The notes below the pieces were generated by a model, which was given only the letters and a program-made list of their open reading frames with translations, was not told the origin of the DNA and searched no databases. A program made the position numbers and the translations under genes. A stretch of 64,000 nt of DNA from the NCBI GenBank assembly GCA_019188255.1, contig JAETXT010000003.1:6572001-6636000 (forward strand). Direction: 5' to 3'. The DNA is from Verticillium longisporum (taxonomy: Eukaryota; Ascomycota; Sordariomycetes; Glomerellales; Plectosphaerellaceae). Positions 1-11,180 of the stretch are shown piece by piece. Positions within the stretch are counted from its first letter, which is position 1, and every line of letters starts with the position of its first letter.

Positions 1-1734
1 CTTCCTCGTTGCCTGTCCCATCGTGGTAGAGATGTTCAGAGCCTTACCTTGTTGCTCATTGTCTGATTCACCTGAGTCGGATGACGATTCGGAGGACCCA
101 TCATCTCCGACATCGGCTGGAGCTTCCAGAGACCCAGCAACCCCCGCGTTGAGTGTCGACTGCAACTGACGCTGTGTTGCAAGCCACTGTTGGTATGTGC
201 TGAGCTCGTCGCCTTCAAGTCCTTGTCGCCTGGCGTCCGTAACAGAGAGTGCGCGGCCACCGCCATAAATAAGTTCGATGCTGTCATTGCTGTCCGACTG
301 GTCGATCGAGACGCCGTCTCTGCGCTCCTGCCACCAGTCCCACAAGGTCCTTGCGATGGATGGCTGTCCACTCCGAGCAAGAGAAGGCTTGTCAGTCAGA
401 ATCAGCAGATTCCTCGAGTCCTTTGCAAGCTCTCGGAGGAGCTCTTTAGAGAAGCCCCACTCTAAACTGTTGTCGCTTGCGACAATGACGCGACCTTCCG
501 ACTGTACATTCTCCGAGGTTTGACTCAAGAGTTTTCGTATTTGTGCCTCTCGTTCCACAAGCCTCATGAATCGGAAATCGAAGGGCGCGGCATCTTTTGC
601 ATGCTTGCCGTCATTGCCGTTGGCCTTTCGCTGGCCATCCGCCGTGGCCTCAAACTCGCGGACGATATTGTCGTCCATCCATTCGAGCATACTTCGCGCA
701 TATCGCAAGGTGCTAGACACGTTACGGCCAGCCAGATACAGCTTGGCCGCTCTCAAGGCGCTGTCGGTCTTACCTGCCTCGAGTCTCCACGCATGTTCGA
801 GAAGGTAAGCTAATTCCAGCACACGTCCGCTTGAGTCGGCAGGAATGAGGACCGTTCCTCCTCGGCTCACACATAGCTTGATCATATCAATAAGTTGTTC
901 GTCGCGTTTGCGGCGGACACCAGATGGCGCATTCCTGTTGTCGCCGCCACTGCTGCAGATAGGAGCTGTCGGTTTGTGTAGCTGCTCAATAACTTCTGCC
1001 CCGCCAGCTCCCGCTCCTCCGAGCCATGCAGCGCCAGCGAACACGTTTTCTCGGGCCTGGTTCCAGTCTACGGCATAGACGATTGACTCGAGCCCATGCT
1101 GAATATGCCATATCGTCCCACCGAGGGTGTGGCCGGCATTAAAAGCCGTGATTGTGAGCCCATTCAGCGGCGGTGAGAATGGTGATGGTAGAGGTTCATG
1201 CGGTTGTGAATACTTCAGCGGTTGGACGAGAGAAAAGTATCGGGTGATTTCTTCGGGTGTCGGGGCCTGGAGCAGGAAATTGCTGTCTGGTGTAGGTTGC
1301 TGTGAGTAAGAGTATGCAACTTCGCTGAGGGAATCGTGCGGAATGGTCGTTGCGGCCCGTGGCGTAGATGAGTATAGATCCTGGGTGAGTGTTCGTCCGA
1401 GGTCGATGACTGGCCTCGTGGCGTAAACGGGTATCCTCGTGAACTGTGGGAAGTTCTTGCAGCAGTGGGCAAAGGCTGCCAAATGCGATGTCGTTGCGTG
1501 TGTAAGAAGGATCAGTGATAGAGTCGGCACCTGTCTGGCAAGGAGTCAATAATAAGGAACGGACGGGAAGGAGGCCAGCGCAACTCACTTTTCGAGCTCT
1601 TTGAGCTTCTCGACATCAAAGGATTCATCCCATCCAAGATCTATCAGCACCTTCACTCCTCCATCAAGCTCGAGTATAGACTGCGAAGCGGCTGATTCGG
1701 AACATGCGCCCTGCAGCGGGCAGAACGTAAACAT
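1..1734 (-). CDS. CFT2: Cleavage and polyadenylation factor subunit 2 (CPSF100/Cft2), 5' part; runs off the left edge
   Basis: This is the N-terminal part of the CPSF100/Cft2 subunit of the nuclear complex that cleaves and polyadenylates pre-mRNA. Exon 1 is 1734..1589 and opens with MFTFCPLQGACSES, then GGVKVLIDLGWDE. A 54-nt intron (1588..1535) has a GTGAGT donor and a CCAG acceptor. Exon 2 runs from 1534 to the edge with no stop and continues VPTLSLILLTHATTSHLAAF. The fold is a metallo-beta-lactamase/beta-CASP domain. The metal site of the active paralogue CPSF73 (HxHxDH) reads THATTSH here, as expected for the catalytically inactive CPSF100. FNAGHTLGGTIWHI and VYAVDWN are further conserved segments. 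An acidic Ser-rich stretch begins near nt 130-60. The start is the first ATG and matches the conserved N-terminus. The gene diverges from SEC24. Confidence 0.95.
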
Positions 1735-2428
1735 TGTTGGTTGTGGTTAGCGACGATGCGCGATGCATCCCAAACAATGGCTAGGTTCTGTGGCGATCAA
1801 ATAGGGATATGATTAAATAGCAATGACGCAAGTCGCATGGCGATCCTCTTGGGCTTTCCCGGATGACTTGGGTTTGCGGAAAGGCGATTCAGCACCAAGA
1901 GCTGCTGAGGTTGATGATGGACCAGGGTTTGGCTGTTGCGTCAAGGGAATCGCAATGGAGATTGTGAAGACACCCAGCTTGTCCTGCAAGCTTGAAGTTC
2001 AGCGCACGGATCATGCTTCCGAATAGTGCCTGGCAGTCACCCACCAAACTAGTCCAATATGAGACTAGTGTCGATCAAGCTGTTGATCGGAGCGGATGAA
2101 CTTATCGGAAAGTTATCGTGTCACTTCCAGATCCTTGGAGCTTCGGACCCAAGAAGTCACGGAGGCCACGAACTCACATTCGAAGACGCTACAGTTTAGA
2201 GCGTGATTCTGAACTGCGACTGGCATGGCGCACCTGTAGCGCAAATTGTTCTCCATCGCCTCCAGATTACATCCGAAGACTGGTCGCCTCAACGTTGACG
2301 CGCACGTTATTCTTACTGTCTCGCACCAGGGTTCAGAGACAGCAAGTTAGGTACCTTCGCATTCACACACGCCACTTACGGTATACGCGACCGAAGACCC
2401 TCGATCCGCACTTCAAGGCATCGCGACC
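1735..2428. promoter_or_regulatory. Divergent promoter region between CFT2 and SEC24
   Basis: This 694-bp gap separates the start codons of two divergent housekeeping genes, so it must hold both promoters and leaders. A TTAGGTACCTT segment at about 2347-2357 belongs to the TACCT/AGGTA family that recurs in front of other genes in this window. Small open frames here (1823-2026; the frame from 2118 into SEC24) show no recognisable protein and are probably chance. No TATA box was identified with confidence. Confidence 0.5.
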
Positions 2429-5400
2429 ATGGATTTTGGGATGTATCATCACCTGGGACAGGCGGAGCCTACAGACTCCTCGCATCCCGAATTATCGAAT
2501 CAGCCAGCGGCGCCCCAATTTCGACCTCCCGTTGCGCCCCAGCCGTATCACCAAGGGGCGGGTTATGCCGCGCCCTCCCCGGATCAACAACAATATCATG
2601 GCGGGCAGTCCGGTCCTGGTAACCCTTACGGGCAACCGCAAAGTCAAGATGTGTTTCAGAGCCAAGCACCTCTTCCGCAAGACGCTGGTCTTGCCTCTCA
2701 GATGGGTGCCATGACATTAGGGACTGGAGAAGTACACACGAAGAGGAAAAAGAAGGACCGTCACGCCTACCATCAGGTGGAGGCTACTGGATCCTCGCAA
2801 GCATTCAATGGTATGCCAAGCGCAGGGACGCCAGCCTCGCAGTTCCTAAATGCCGATCCGTCACTCTCTGGGCCTGGCGGGCAGTTCCTCAATGCCCAAG
2901 GAAATCAATTCCCTAGCCAGGCTGGCGCGAATATTGCGCCGGGTCCTGTATCTCCGAATCCATTCAACGCCCCTATCAATAGCACCAGCGATGCAAGTCC
3001 GTCTCCCGCTTTTATTCCGGCTTCTGGGCAGCAGGGTGTGACGGCAAACGATATGCCGAGCGTGCCCGTTTCGAGAGACTCTGTTCAACAATACTACCTC
3101 GGAAACGTTTATCCCACTTTCGAAAAGCATGTCCCGCCACCAGCTACCACCTCCTTTGTAGCGTTTGATCAGGGCAACTCATCGCCGAAGTACACGCGGC
3201 TGACGATGAACAACATTCCTGCGACGGCTGAGGGCCTCGCCAGTACCGGCCTTCCTCTCGGTCTTCTTCTACAACCCCTGGCACCTCTGCAGCCAGGGGA
3301 GCTCGAGATTCCTGTCTTGGACTTTGGCGACTCCGGTCCTCCCAGATGTAGGAGATGCCGCGCGTACATCAATCCATTCATGATGTTCCGGTCAGGAGGC
3401 AATAAGTTTGTCTGCAACCTGTGCACATATCCCAACGACACTCCGGCAGAGTACTTCTCCGCGACAACTCCCCAAGGCGTGAGGGTGGACCGTGATCAGC
3501 GGCCGGAGCTCACACGTGGCACCGTAGAGTTCGTTGTACCAAAGGAGTACTGGACGAAGGAGCCGGTCGGATTGCGATGGTTGTTCCTCATCGACGTCAC
3601 TCAAGAATCTTACAATCGAGGTTTCGTGGAATCGTTCTGCGAAGGTATTCTCGCCGCATTGTATGGGGGTGATGGCACAGACGAGCCAGATGAAGGAGGC
3701 GAGGCAAAACGTAGCATCCCAGTCGGTGCCAAGGTTGGCTTTGTTTCTTATGACAAGGATATTCACTTCTACAATGTCAGCGTAAGTTTTTCTCTGGTGA
3801 ATTCGGGACCAGGGGCTCGCAGTAACTAACCAGCCTCCAGTCAGCACTCGATCAAGCTCAGATGATGATCATGCCCGATCTCGAGGATCCTTTTGTACCG
3901 CTGAGCGATGGCCTCTTTGTTGACCCTTACGAGTCAAAAGACGTCATCTCATCTCTGCTGACAAGGCTGCCGGAGTTGTTCTCCAACGTCAAGAACCCGG
4001 AGCCTGCTCTGCTCGCAACACTCAATTCAGCGACGGCTGCCCTGGAGAAGACAGGCGGTAAGATCGTGTGCGCCTGTTCTGCACTCCCTACATGGGGCCC
4101 CGGCAGGTTGTTCCTGAGAGACGAAGGCAAGCACCCTGGCGGTGAGACGGACAAGAAGCTTTTCACAACCGAGCACCCTGCCTGGAAGAAGACGGCGGAG
4201 AAGATGGTGGCCTCTGGAGTCGGTGTCGACTTCTTCCTTGCTGCGCCATCAGGTGGATACCTCGATATCGGCACCATTGGTTATGTCGCATCCACTACGG
4301 GCGGCGAGACGTTCTATTATCCCAACTTCATTGGGGGCAGGGATAATGCCAAGCTCTCTATGGAGATCAAGCACGCGGTGACACGAGAGACCGGCGTGCA
4401 AGCGCTGATGAAGGTCCGTTGCTCGAACGGTCTACAAATATCGGGTTATCATGGCAACTTTGTCCAGCACACTTTTGGCGCTGACCTCGAGATTGGTGTC
4501 ATTGACGCGGACAAAGCCATGGGTGTAACATTCGCATATGATGGCAAGCTGGATTCCAAGCTGGATGCTCACTTCCAGTCCGCTCTACTGTATACGTCAG
4601 CCTCTGGTCAACGCAGAGTGCGATGCTCCAACGTGATCGCAAGCGTCAGCGACCACGCAAGGGATTGTGTCAAATTCATCGACCAGGATGCTGTTTATTC
4701 GATACTGGCCAAGGAGGCGAGTACAAAGCTGGACACGACGTCGGCAAACCTCAAAGACGTTCGAAACTTCCTCATGGAGCGAACCATTGATGTACTCGCG
4801 AATTACCGCAAAAACTTCCTCACGCAGGCGCATCCCCCGAGCGAGTTGGTCATGCCCGAGAGACTCAAGGAGTTTGCGATGTACATGTTGGGCCTCATCA
4901 AGTCGCGTGCTTTCAAGGGTGGCAGCGAGAGTACCGACCGCCGTGTCCATGAGCTCCGCATGGTCCGGTCTATGGGCGCCCTAGAGTTGAGCCTATATCT
5001 GTATCCTCGCATGATCCCACTGCACAACCTGCAACCTGAAGAAGGCTTCCCTGACGAGTCCGGCCACCTCAAGCTGCCGCCAACAATCCGGACGTCATTC
5101 TCGTGTGTAGAGCCTGGAGGTGTCTACCTCGTGGACAACGGCCAACAATGTCTCGTCTGGTTCCATGCCCAGACCTCCCCCAACCTCATCGCAGATCTGT
5201 TCGGCGAGCAAAACACGAGCCTACAGAGCCTCGACGCCTACACGTCCTCGCTACCCATCCTTCAGACGCATCTAAATGCCCAGGCGCGCAACATCATTGA
5301 GTTCCTCAAGACGATGCGTGGCTCAAAGGGTATGTCCATCCAGCTTGCGCGTCAAGGCATCGATGGTGCCGAATACGAATTCGCGCGCATGCTGTTGGAA

Positions 5401-5638
5401 GACCGCAATAACGAGGCCCAAAGCTACGTCGATTGGCTGGTCCATTTGCACAAGGGAGTGCAGCTCGAGGTAAGCAACAGATCAACAGCGCCCACGGCGT
5501 TGTCCTTCCTTCACCACTACTGGTAGCACTACTGACCGCTTCCCCATCCAGTTGACGGGACAGAGAAAGCGAGAGGACCAAGCGACAGAAGGCGGCGCCC
5601 TGTCCACATTCAGCGGTCTTCGGCCTGCTTACTGGTGA
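2429..5638 (+). CDS. SEC24: COPII coat cargo-binding subunit Sec24
   Basis: Sec24 pairs with Sec23 on Sar1-GTP-marked ER membrane and selects cargo for COPII vesicles. The model is join(2429..3781, 3841..5469, 5552..5638), giving 1022 aa. The first ~280 residues are low-complexity Gln/Pro/Ser-rich, as usual for Sec24. A zinc-finger CxxC...CxxC follows (Cys 307, 310, 329, 332; CRRCRAYINPF). The trunk, beta-sandwich, helical and gelsolin-like parts follow in normal order (FYNVS/SALDQAQMMIMPD across intron 1; PNFIGGRDN; GVYLVDNGQQCLVWFHAQ). Intron 1 is 59 nt and intron 2 is 82 nt, both phase 0. The last exon gives LTGQRKREDQ and ends STFSGLRPAYW. Reading through intron 2 would instead stop at 5524-5526. 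The ATG at 2429 (MDFGMYHHLGQAEP) fits the family N-terminus. Confidence 0.96.
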
Positions 5639-8600
5639 CGGATTCATGAAGACGACAGGGTGGAATCGACATGTGGGTGACAGCATATGGGGTTGGGAGC
5701 AATGGGGCAAGGGGCCATATGCATGAAAGCGACGCGGGTGTCTACTTGCTTAATGGAAAAGATTAGTCGACAGTCGGTAGTGATGTTAACGTTGATTCAG
5801 AGAGCAACAGGTGACCTGAATGCGTACACCCATTTCTCAAAACAAGTCCGCCAGCCGCTGGCCACGTGCGTATGGGCAGACCCATCCCTTGCTGAAAATA
5901 GTAGCCGCCCAATTTCAACATTATGGGCAGTCGGACTGGCCGAACTCAACTCGACGGGCAGAGCCAGTTTCGTACTTCGCAGCCGCTGCTTCCCACCGGG
6001 TACGACCACCGACGAGTCACATTGAGTCAATGCCAGCTGGTGCGAAACTTCACATGTACTGAAGGTATCTCGTCTCGGTTGGTGGCTGGCTCTTCCCTCT
6101 GCCAAGAAACATTTCATTCGGTCTGCCAATGCTCTGTGGTACCCGAGATCAAGCCCCTGACGACCTGAAGCGGCTCATTGTGTGGCGCTACGCCCTCGTG
6201 CATTGAGCCTTCTGGTAGGTGTCAATTCCTGCCAGCACCTTCAACGCTCACCTCTGAGGGACCATAGCAGACGCCACTGAGATAGAAGGGAGTATCAGCT
6301 CTTCGAAGCGGCGTCTTTCAGGGTAGCCCCCGAGGGTGGATTGCCATGTGCTCAATAACCCATGTTGCAATAAAGGAGTGCCGGGGGCGATTGGCTAGGG
6401 GTACGGGGTGTTCTGCTTGTCATTCTCCACTTTCGAACATTATTATCAGCCCCATCAGCTCTGCTCCTCCTCCACTGCATCGATCCGACACCTGGCCCAG
6501 TATTTGGGTTTCTTTTGCGCAGACCGGTGGCTACATGGCGTATAGCGCTTGTTGACCGGTGTCATGGGTCTTTTTAGCCTTGCAGAGAGGCAAGAGTGTG
6601 AATCAGAGAGGGAACAGGGCGGCTTGTTGATATGATATGTGATATTTCCGGGGGGCGGGGAGCACGTCAGGCGGTCTTCATTAGTGTAACGACAGAAACA
6701 CACAATTCAACCCACGCGCCACCCACACCGTGCCTCTCTTCAACACTCCCTATTCCCTGCTCACATCTGGAGTTCTTGATTTTATGTCTCAGTCCCTGGA
6801 AATGTCGGATGTCTTTGGAGCAAGGAGGGCGATCTCGTCTGACGGCAGCGCGAGTGCCCCTAGAGATGTTTCGCCCAGCGAAATGGACATGTCGCCAGCC
6901 GCGGGGATGGCAACAGTGGTGGTGCAGGCGACACAACATGGAAATCCACATGTCTTGGCATCTAGCGACTGACTTCCTTGGCCATGATCGTAACATGGCT
7001 GGCTGTAGCTGGCGTCGGTGGCGCGTATGAGTTTTGCCTTGCCCAAGGTAACAAGGCCTCCCAGAGACCGACCGATCCAGTGCACCCGAAGACATGGTGG
7101 TGATGCCTCCCTCGATCCAGCGTTGCACGCAGTTGTCAACCTCGACGAGTCATTTCTTCAAGCTGCCTTCAACACAGGGACCCAAGGGAGAGACGCTGCA
7201 GAAGCGCGGGAGCCCCTGCGTCGTCTATACGGTTCTCGCGGAGTTCCGCGGCGACGAAGCCAATAATCCAGTCAAGACAGTACAGGCTCCCTCCTCCTGA
7301 TGCCAAGGGTATCCCGTTCTCGACGCGCATCAACAGATAGGCGCGTGTGCCTTCCCGAAATTGGGCTGCCCGCGCCCCGCCGGCCGCCCGATCGACTCTA
7401 GTCGCCCAGATGCGGCGGAGCTATCAGCAGTCTTAGAGCCGCCTCCCGTGCGCCGCCCTGGCGGCGATCTCATGCAATGCGCGAGCAAAAGGGCAAAGAA
7501 AAGCAGCTGGAGTAGGATCATGCACAGGCAGCATCTTTTGTTGGCGCGCGAGTGCCGCATGCACGTATCCTCTACGTTGAGTAGACTGATCGCCGCCAGG
7601 GTGCCAACACGATCCCGACCCGCTCTGGCTCTCTGCAGCTGGTCAAGGCCGCCGGACCATGGAAGATTGGATTCAAAAACGAGAAGTGCAAGCAAGGTCA
7701 TGACGAGAGTGACGACATACACGTTGTCAAACTATGTGAGGCAACAATGGATAAATTGTACGGGATCGATTGTCTACACCTGAAGCTCACGGGGAAAGAT
7801 GTAAAAGCTAGCGGAGCAGGTGAGGGGTCGTACAGAAGTGCAATCCTGTCTCAGATTCCCTTGTCAATCTGCGCAGGGATTTCAACACTACAGAAACTCA
7901 ACCGTTGGCTACTATGTCGTCGACGGGTGTGGTTAGCGCAAATGCATCTTACCTTGCATCAGGTACTCAGCCTGGGGATGCTATCCAAACCCCAAGAGCC
8001 CGTAGACGCCAGTCAACCACGTCTTCAAGGAGCAGGGGACGGGTCCCGGGTGATACTGGACGTGTGTGCATGGGCATGTCAACAGACACATATTGTTGCT
8101 GGACCTGCAAGAGTCGAGGCGCCGAAACATCGCCAACATCATATGTCATGGCATGCGACATGTCTCTTCGCCCATTCTACGAGCCTGCTCACCAAACCTA
8201 GCCATACAACGGTGTCTATCGCCCCGGATCAAGCCGCCTTTGACTGAGAAGCCCCTCGCCTCTTCATCGAGGTCTCACCCTCGCTCACATGACTGGCTGT
8301 GCATGTCAGCCCATGCAGAGTTCGACCAGTACCGCGTGGCCGGCGCCGTTTTGTCTCATCCAGAACGAGTCATCCCCTACGGCCCCGCCAACACCTTCAT
8401 ACAATCGCAATTTACCTTTGATTTCTGTCTTTCCTATTGTACGAAATCCCGGGATGGCTTGAGTGCTGAGCGAGCAAGCAGACAGTCATGACCACACTAC
8501 CTACCCTTTACGAGCAGAAGCATCGGAGTCGAAAGCAGCCGTGACAATGTCTCGGGGCTTCTCACTCTGATGATACTAAACCATCGGCGCCCCATGCAAC

Positions 8601-9914
8601 AATGCTGATCTGCAAGCAACCTGTCAGAATCGATATCTGACAAGACTGAGTCAGCCAGTCAGGAGGTCTGTGAGCAGAGTCATTCGAGACCTCGGCCTTG
8701 TGTCCTTTTATCAATATCCTAACCGGCCTGAGGCACTGGGCCATTGACCTCAATATTGTCAGTGCAAAAATGCGCTATGTTGATCGCGCGGGACGGACCG
8801 GTAGCCTTCTCGGAATTCAATCAGCCTTGATACGTAAAATCTTCTTGGATTGAGCGTCCGCCCGGCATTATCACAGATAAGTCCGGATGCTAAATCTGTA
8901 TGACTTGAGTCGTTGTTGTTGGCGCTACTTATTACCTAAGCCGCGAGCGCCCCAGCGACCTGCTGGAGATACAAAGCTGAGTAGCAATCGACCAGCACCA
9001 ATACTTGACTGCAAAGAAGGAAGACAAATAAGTCATAAAACTGTTCGGATCCATGCTTCTCTTCACTCGAGGGGAGCTTGCCACCGAACCTTGATGGAGC
9101 GGCTTCTCCTTGCTCGATCCGCGACCGAAAGCCCCAGCTCCTGGCCCATGACGTCTTCCGGGTGGCGTCAAAGTTGACATGTCTCAAATGTCGCCATGTC
9201 GCATTCGAACTGGAGGTGGAAATGTGTGCTGTGACTGAAATCTAGCATACTCAGCTCTTTGAGCAAAAAAGAGGGTCAAAGCGACCACAACTGCAACCAC
9301 GGACGCCGCAACCGACCGTACGAATGCCATCCGGCAACGTCTCCTCTGCCTCCAACCAGGGAGGGCCAATATCATGACACTGCCACTAAGAGAAGCCCAT
9401 CACTGCTCAGCCCAGAGCAAATCTTCGAATAAAATAAATGCTGCCTCGGAAATATGTGCCTAGCCGACACATGCCATACCAATTACCGCTCGGTGATCGT
9501 GCGCGAAACAGACTTTCAGGCCACAGCGCCATGAGAGAAAGAAAGTAAAAAGAGAAAACCCCGACAACTGCCTCCGTTCCCACTCGTCAGTGGCTTTGAC
9601 GATTGAGCGGACCAGATGGCTGCGGCGACTTGGCGCTGTGGGCCTGGGGTATCGTTTGCTCACTAGTGTTGTCGGGAAGAAGGAATATCAAGGCTCGCAA
9701 CCTTGGGCAGATGAGACGTAGAAAGCCCGCACGCAACCAAGACCATCGCACTTCAGACCAGACCGAGATTGAGAAGGGGGTCTGGCCGGGTGTGCGTTGG
9801 TTGCCTTTTCTCACTAGCCCATCTCAGTGCGGGCCACGCTGGGGCCAGGAAAAGGAAAAAACACGTATGGTTGGGGGGATCAAGCCAGCATCCCTGCACG
9901 CCAGAGTTGGAGGC
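5639..9914. other. Gene-poor intergenic stretch, 4.3 kb
   Basis: I find no recognisable gene, RNA or mobile element here. All open frames are under about 170 codons, have unremarkable composition, and none joins across plausible introns into a known protein. One short reverse frame (9375..9184) encodes a possible single membrane helix around SVAASVVAVVVALTLFF, but nothing else supports it. The sequence is not strongly AT-rich, so it does not look like heavily RIP-mutated repeat remnants. Confidence 0.5.
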
Positions 9915-11180
9915 TCAAGCACCCCCCATGATGGTCGCAAAGCCATATCGTGGATCAATCTGGTTGCGCACCCTGGCGACTTCCGTGTCGTTGAACACTT
10001 CGCTGAAGACCCGAAAGTCGCTTTTTGCCCCGACGAGCCGCTGCTGGAACTCCCTGAGGATGACGAGCCGCTTTTGGACCGACTTTTTGAACTGCTGCTG
10101 CTGCTGCTGCTTCCGCCTTTGTGCTTCTTGGCAATATCGTCGAGAATGTGCTTTACTGTGCTTTGCTTTTCGTCCTCAAAAACGAAAACGACAGCAAGGA
10201 ATTGGCCACGGAGATCCGTATCCCACAACAGCACCTCCCGCCAAAGCTCGGCAAGCTCTCTTGGAGGGTTCCTATAGCCGTTCCCGAGACCAAAATCGCC
10301 CACAACGACATAGCGGAATTGTTGATAGGCGCAAATCCTTAGGGCGGCGCGCATCTTATTCATAACGAGCTGCCGCTCTTCCGCGAATGAGTACTTCCGA
10401 CCCCCATCGGTAAGTTTAGGCCACCTCGTAGGAGGCATCGAGACTACAGGCAGCGACTGCCAGTCTTTGACGTCTAGTGACTCAATGCGGTCTTGGTCAT
10501 GACGGAAACGTACTGTCGTTCGAACTTAGTTTGTGGTGTCGCATGTCGCTGTGAGGCGCGTCTCTCATGCTTGAAAACCTACCGACATGCGGAGAGTAGA
10601 TGGCACCCTCAATAGGAATGGGATAGTTGGAGTCGACATAAGTGGCCGGATCTGGTGTGCTCAGTGTCGCCGACAGATTGCTCCGGCGACACAACCTCTC
10701 CTGTGGTACCGAGGCCGATCAGCATTTACTTGCACATCTGCGCCAGACCGACGGAGTGACGGGATTACGGTGCCACGACAGTCGGTGCGCCTACCTCGTA
10801 ACCAACGACTCCCGTCTCCCAATCACCACCGGGACGCTTCTCATTTGCTGAGCAGATGAAGGGAACGGCGGCACTAAGGGACTCGGCCCAGCTGATGGCA
10901 ATGTTGACCGGGTCGCCAGAATAGACGTCCATATCTGTTGTCAGCACGATATCGTCCAGCAGTTTCCAGGAAGGGCTAGGATTGTACGTACGGAACTTGG
11001 GGAGATCGGGGTGCATGTGGGGTCCACGGGGTAGGGGAGGTCAACAAGGGGCTGGGGATACAGGTACGAGTAAGGGGGCCACTTGTTACGGTAGTGCTTT
11101 GTGACTTCGGGGATGAGCTTCCTCTTGGTGTCGGCAGCCACCTCGGAGGGCTTAATCTTGAGGGGCTTGGACGAGGGCAT
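9915..11180 (-). CDS. Microbial-type PARG/macrodomain-like protein (DUF2263, TIGR02452 family), frame broken twice
   Basis: This resembles the microbial-type poly(ADP-ribose) glycohydrolase family, macrodomain-fold proteins that can remove ADP-ribose. Exons on the minus strand are 11180..10992, 10934..10795, 10700..10583 and 10512..9915. Landmarks in order are MPSSKPLKIKPSEVAADTKR, DMDVYSGDPVNIAI, VPFICSANEKRPGGDWETG with VVGYEERLCRRSNLSATL, SNYPIPIEGAIYSPHV, MPPTRWPKL, GDFGLGNGYRNPP and a Ser-rich linker. Two single-base deletions interrupt the frame. One is in a C4 run (forward G4, 11019-11022), between YPVDP and HPDLPKF. The other is in an A5 run (forward T5, 10022-10026), after which the conserved tail DFRVFSEVFNDTEV and QIDPRYGF lies in another frame. 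With one base added at each point the protein is 348 aa. The family signature GGG..QEE is GGD..YEE here, so activity is uncertain. Confidence 0.8.
10092..10109. repeat. Trinucleotide repeat (CTG)6 coding for Ser in the PARG-like gene
   Basis: Six CTG units on the forward strand are read on the minus strand as AGC serine codons. They sit in the Ser-rich linker after the macrodomain core, just upstream of the second frame break. Such runs vary in length by replication slippage. Confidence 0.8.

Noticed and set aside
2118..2714. 198-codon frame overlapping the SEC24 start
   Set aside because: It is Arg/Pro-rich, begins at GTG and overlaps the conserved Sec24 N-terminus in another frame.
9184..9375. 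Small reverse frame with one hydrophobic stretch
   Set aside because: A single possible membrane helix in a 63-codon frame without context or conservation evidence is not enough to call a gene.
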